Assembly: GCA_947167725.1 (NCBI GenBank)
Contig: CAMVJF010000053.1
Coordinates: forward strand, 1 to 9,050
DNA from: an uncultured Clostridia bacterium
Lineage (GTDB): Bacteria > Bacillota > Clostridia > Oscillospirales > Oscillospiraceae
Direction: 5' to 3'
Length of the DNA stretch: 9,050 nucleotides
The translations under genes and the position numbers were made by a program. Below the pieces are notes generated by a model that was not told where the DNA came from, did not search any database, and saw nothing but the letters and a program-made list of their open reading frames with translations. Within the stretch, counting starts at the first letter, position 1. Every line of letters starts with the position of its first letter. This document shows positions 6,154 through 9,050 of this stretch, piece after piece.

Positions 6154-7863
6154 TTACATATTCTTGATTTGATTCTGCAGCAGCGTGCCGACCGTATCCG
6201 CAAGCTTGTCAAGCGACTGGATCCTGGCAAAATCGCGGCCGTAGATGAGCTTCGCGGACGCGACGTCCTCGTCGCTTCCGGTAAAGACGCAAATCACCGG
6301 GATCCCGTCTGCCTTGGCGCTTCGGACCTCAAAGGCCGTGTCGCGAACGCCTGCCTGCGCCTCGTAGTTGATGAACTCATCGTCGCCGCGCGGGCGGAAC
6401 CGAACGACATCGTTTGGCTTCGCGTCCGAGAGAACGATCAGGATCCGATGCTCAAAATGCTCGCGCGATATAAGATAATGCGCCATTCGAATACCGAGTC
6501 CGTCGCGATTGCAGCCGTTGGATACATACTCGAATATCCTTTTGTTTGCACCGCGTTCGAAATAATCGCGGAATATGCGCAGGATCGTATATCCCGTCAT
6601 AGAGCAGAAGGACATCACGCGGCATGGGATGCCGCAGCGATCCATGCTCTCGGCAATGATGTAACCCTGGTTGGAGACGATCGCCTGGCGGCTGTTCTGT
6701 GAGGTGGAGGCGTCTAGAAGAATATCTACGCTGAGATCTCCCATGTCGCTCTGTTCCTCACGCCGGAAAACGCGTTCATCGTTAAGCGTCAGCGCGCGCC
6801 ATACTCTCCCTCCCTCCAGCGCGCCGGAATTGGAGCGTACGGGTGACGGCTGAAGATGAAGAAGGATCGAATTCTGGATCCTGGACGATAGTTTGTCGAC
6901 CGCCGTCCTTCGTTCGGCAAGATGATCGGCATAATAGGCGCGGTTGGCGTCGATCTGCTTCTGCTCGCGCTCGCGCTGAAGCGCTTCGAAACCGTTTTGG
7001 ATCTTGGCGGCGCCCTTCTCCCCTTTTGTGATAAGGATATGACAGGAGGCGTGGTTGCCGACGCATACGATCCGTTCCAGTTCGCGCGTTTCCCGCTCGT
7101 TGAGCGAGTTTTTCCCGTATTTGGCTTCCATAAAAGCACGCAGTTCCTGCGCGGTCATGGAGCTGACGCGGGTGTATTCCTTCTCCTGCTCGCCTACAAA
7201 CTGCCCGCCGTAGAGATTGCTCGGGTGGTCGGCAAAGCCGATCCCGAACTTGCGATACCTGCCCTTAGGGGCTTTCCCTTTCCTGAAAGGAAGCGCCAGA
7301 CGGCGCTTCTTTTTTTCCTGTTTCTTTTCTTCGATCCGGATCTGAAACCAGCGCTCATAGAGCTCCTTGGCGCGTGTTACGATCGCGTCGGTATCCATTT
7401 CCGGGGAAAACTCGAGCTCGTCGAGAAGCTTGAGGCTGTAGCGATCGAGGCGGATCTCCCTGCCGAGGATGCGCGAATAATGCGCATACGCCATCGCGTC
7501 GTCCAACGGAAGATCGTTCACAGCGCGCATTTGATCGACAAAACGCGCGGCATAGTCCCGACGCAGCGAGGACAAAACGGGGCGTTCGGCTTTTTCTCGC
7601 TCGAACACGGCATTTTCCAGACCGAGCCAGAGAAGTCCCTCATAAAGATCGGCGTCTTCGTCGTCCCGGAAGGAGCGGAACACCGCCTCAAGCTTTTTAT
7701 AGTCATAATGCCTGCGAACGGCACCGATCACCGTGTTCCAGTAAAGGTCCGCCTTCGCATCGCTGTCAAAAGCCTTGAAATCCGGAGTGAAGGAATGGCT
7801 TTGCGCAGCGTTCCATATCATGTTTTCGGCTCTTCTTTTTTGAAGATCGTTGACCTCATTCAT
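6154..7863 (-). CDS. NorD-like von Willebrand factor A (vWA) domain protein
   Basis: Soluble 569-aa protein of the NorD/CobT-C-terminal type. Residues 1-150 hold a conserved-looking helical segment (MIWNAAQSHSF, DLYWNTVIGAVRRHYDY). A Lys-rich stretch follows at 178-206 (EEKKQEKKKRR, KGKAPKGRYRK). The C-terminal vWA domain runs from about 375 to 560 with an intact metal-ion-dependent adhesion motif DASTS (384-388), NRDG (452-455) and LSDAKPND (478-485). Family members usually act with a MoxR-type AAA+ ATPase to load metal or remodel partner complexes; no such ATPase and no nitric-oxide reductase is in this window. The first ATG (7863) lacks a strong ribosome binding site; ATG at residue 15 is the alternative. 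It ends at the shared terminator. Confidence 0.85.
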   Translation of the reverse strand: MNEVNDLQKRRAENMIWNAAQSHSFTPDFKAFDSDAKADLYWNTVIGAVRRHYDYKKLEAVFRSFRDDEDADLYEGLLWLGLENAVFEREKAERPVLSSLRRDYAARFVDQMRAVNDLPLDDAMAYAHYSRILGREIRLDRYSLKLLDELEFSPEMDTDAIVTRAKELYERWFQIRIEEKKQEKKKRRLALPFRKGKAPKGRYRKFGIGFADHPSNLYGGQFVGEQEKEYTRVSSMTAQELRAFMEAKYGKNSLNERETRELERIVCVGNHASCHILITKGEKGAAKIQNGFEALQREREQKQIDANRAYYADHLAERRTAVDKLSSRIQNSILLHLQPSPVRSNSGALEGGRVWRALTLNDERVFRREEQSDMGDLSVDILLDASTSQNSRQAIVSNQGYIIAESMDRCGIPCRVMSFCSMTGYTILRIFRDYFERGANKRIFEYVSNGCNRDGLGIRMAHYLISREHFEHRILIVLSDAKPNDVVRFRPRGDDEFINYEAQAGVRDTAFEVRSAKADGIPVICVFTGSDEDVASAKLIYGRDFARIQSLDKLADTVGTLLQNQIKNM

Positions 7864-7918
7864 ACTTTTTTTGAAGATATCCGTCCATCCGTTGCCGGAT
7901 AGACGCGGCGTCGATCAA
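7856..7918 (-). CDS. Possible 20-aa leader peptide overlapping the vWA gene start
   Basis: A TTG at 7918 opens a 20-codon frame ending in a TGA that overlaps the vWA start codon (ATGAATGA). A ggggaggag stands upstream, but about 15 bases away, which is longer than ideal. The same frame continues the DHHW gene after its stop, so all 120 bases 7856-7975 are open in that frame. The end spells IRQRMDGYLQKKYE, which looks protein-like. It may be a coupling leader that helps translate the vWA gene, whose own ribosome site is weak, or a chance frame. Confidence 0.25.
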   Translation of the reverse strand: MIDAASIRQRMDGYLQKKYE

Positions 7919-7975
7919 AGGATCCGCCGATCTCCTCCCCAAAAAATCAAAATCTGTTGTGCCGCCTTGATCCGC

Positions 7976-9050
7976 TTAGCGCTCCTCATCCGGCAGCAAT
8001 ACGGAAGCGTCCGTCAGCGTAGGGAGCTCTCTTTCGACCAGTTCGAACAGGACGACGTCCGCGCCGCTCCTGCGAATCAGAGAAAGATCGTAATCCGAAC
8101 TCTTGACGAACATCGCACTCTCAAATCGATCGGCAAGATACGGATAGAGCGAATTGCCGAACGAATCCCGCCAGCAAAGGAGACGTCCGCTCCCCTGCTC
8201 GTTTGACGCCTCGATCCGGTTCGCCTCTCCGCCGTTCGGATTGCGTTTCGTCACGAAGGAAAACCCGGGAGCATATTCCTCAGACGGCTCTTTCTCCGTG
8301 CCGGCCGGATAGATCATATTATAAAGATCGCCGCGATGCCCGTCCCCTTGAGAAAAAGGACCGGAAAAGTAATCGGTGTCTATGCCGAAAGCGGCATATA
8401 GAGCATCCGCAGCGAGCGCCGCGCCGCGATCCGTCCAATGGGAGTCCGTGCGGTAGTAAAGCGTTTCTTCCCTGTCCGCATACAGCGCGAAGAGATCTAC
8501 ATAGTTCACGCCGTACCGCTCCAGATACGGACGCAGCTTCACGGCGTTGGCGGAATCGTGCCCGGCGGGGATCCAGGATGGCATATGCTCGGCATAAAGG
8601 CTGTTTTTGTTCGGCGCGATCGTAAAGACAAAGGTCGCGCCCTGCTTTTCACAGGCCTGCTGCATGGCTGCCAGCGTCTGCGCGCAGCGTTCGAGCTCGT
8701 CATTGCTCAGGGAGCGGCCCATGAAATCGTCGAGCGTCGGGCTGAAATAGAGCCAGCCATCGCTTCCGAGAATGATCTTTTCCTGCGCGCTGGTGCGGAA
8801 GAAAGCGGCGTTGAGCTTGTCCCAAGCGGTCACAAGCTGCTTGCGGAAAGCGATATGCTCGGAAAAGTACTTGGCATACTCCTTAAGCACAGTACGATTG
8901 AAGCTCCCGTCGTCAAGAAAAGGACTGACTTCTTCCGTGCGTACCTCGTTAGCGAGGCTCTCACTCTTTCCGAAAACGGCCATACCGAGAGTCGGCAGGA
9001 GGCTTATGGTCAGGAAAAGCGCGATATAAAGGAAATATAATGCTTTCTTT
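7976..9050 (-). CDS. DHHW/AlgX-like SGNH-fold protein, 5' end outside the window
   Basis: Membrane-anchored extracellular protein of the AlgJ/AlgX/DHHW type, which helps O-acetylate exported polysaccharides, usually together with an MBOAT-family membrane acyltransferase. The frame is open through the right edge. The last visible codons spell KKALYFLYIALFLTISLLPT, a signal-anchor, so the true start lies just beyond the window and the ATG at 8983 is internal. Numbering from 8983, the family motif TDSHWTDRG has Asp180 and His182, and WRDSFGN carries the candidate nucleophile Ser274, giving an Asp-His-Ser set. DGWLYF near 75-80 is also typical. It ends at ELPTLTDASVLLPDEER. The vWA gene follows after 112 bases. 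The partner acyltransferase, if any, would be to the right. Confidence 0.88.
   Translation of the reverse strand, partial: KKALYFLYIALFLTISLLPTLGMAVFGKSESLANEVRTEEVSPFLDDGSFNRTVLKEYAKYFSEHIAFRKQLVTAWDKLNAAFFRTSAQEKIILGSDGWLYFSPTLDDFMGRSLSNDELERCAQTLAAMQQACEKQGATFVFTIAPNKNSLYAEHMPSWIPAGHDSANAVKLRPYLERYGVNYVDLFALYADREETLYYRTDSHWTDRGAALAADALYAAFGIDTDYFSGPFSQGDGHRGDLYNMIYPAGTEKEPSEEYAPGFSFVTKRNPNGGEANRIEASNEQGSGRLLCWRDSFGNSLYPYLADRFESAMFVKSSDYDLSLIRRSGADVVLFELVERELPTLTDASVLLPDEER

Noticed and set aside
6922..7902. A 326-codon plus-strand frame
   Set aside because: It is antisense to the vWA gene with its intact MIDAS motif, and has no recognisable domain.
7881..7904. Inverted repeat tatccg / cggata before the vWA gene
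   Set aside because: Only six-base arms with a long loop and no T-run; not enough for a terminator or operator call.

Overview
The window looks like a chromosomal segment of a fairly G+C-rich member of the Clostridia (Bacillota). Evidence: strong GGAGG-type ribosome binding sites, a clostridial-type pyrophosphate-dependent phosphofructokinase, a class II fructose-bisphosphate aldolase and a DHHW/AlgX-like surface-polysaccharide protein. No species can be named from the sequence alone.

Left part (1-1930) differs from the rest. It is visibly richer in G+C and holds a minus-strand cassette of five very small, overlapping genes (737-1815). Four start with GTG or TTG, and each site is supported by a Shine-Dalgarno or an overlap. 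Two are Cys-rich. I read this as part of a prophage or related mobile element. Downstream of the cassette (1-736) no gene can be called with confidence. That stretch contains a perfect 111-bp tandem repeat (two full copies and a 55-bp third) whose unit carries two CAT-centred palindromes, and several frames are open through it. An inverted repeat at 1866-1914 lies between the cassette and the housekeeping genes.

Middle part (2012-6148) is a central-carbon locus. Class II aldolase (3722-4690, minus) is followed 33 bp later by a degenerate P1B-type ATPase (2012-3688, minus), probably in one transcript. Divergently, a PPi-dependent phosphofructokinase (4854-6095, plus) makes the substrate of the aldolase. 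The 163-bp AT-rich spacer holds a good sigma-A-type promoter toward fba and a weaker candidate toward the phosphofructokinase. The two overlap. A perfect 20-bp-stem hairpin ends the phosphofructokinase gene.

Right part (6154-9050, minus strand): a DHHW/AlgX-like SGNH-fold protein whose 5' end runs off the window, then a NorD-like von Willebrand factor A protein with an intact MIDAS motif.

The most unusual element is the P1B-ATPase relative. Its membrane scaffold is kept, but the actuator domain is nearly gone, the CPC metal site reads TPA, and all nucleotide motifs are altered although the acceptor Asp remains. It looks like a conserved pseudo-pump tied to a glycolytic operon.
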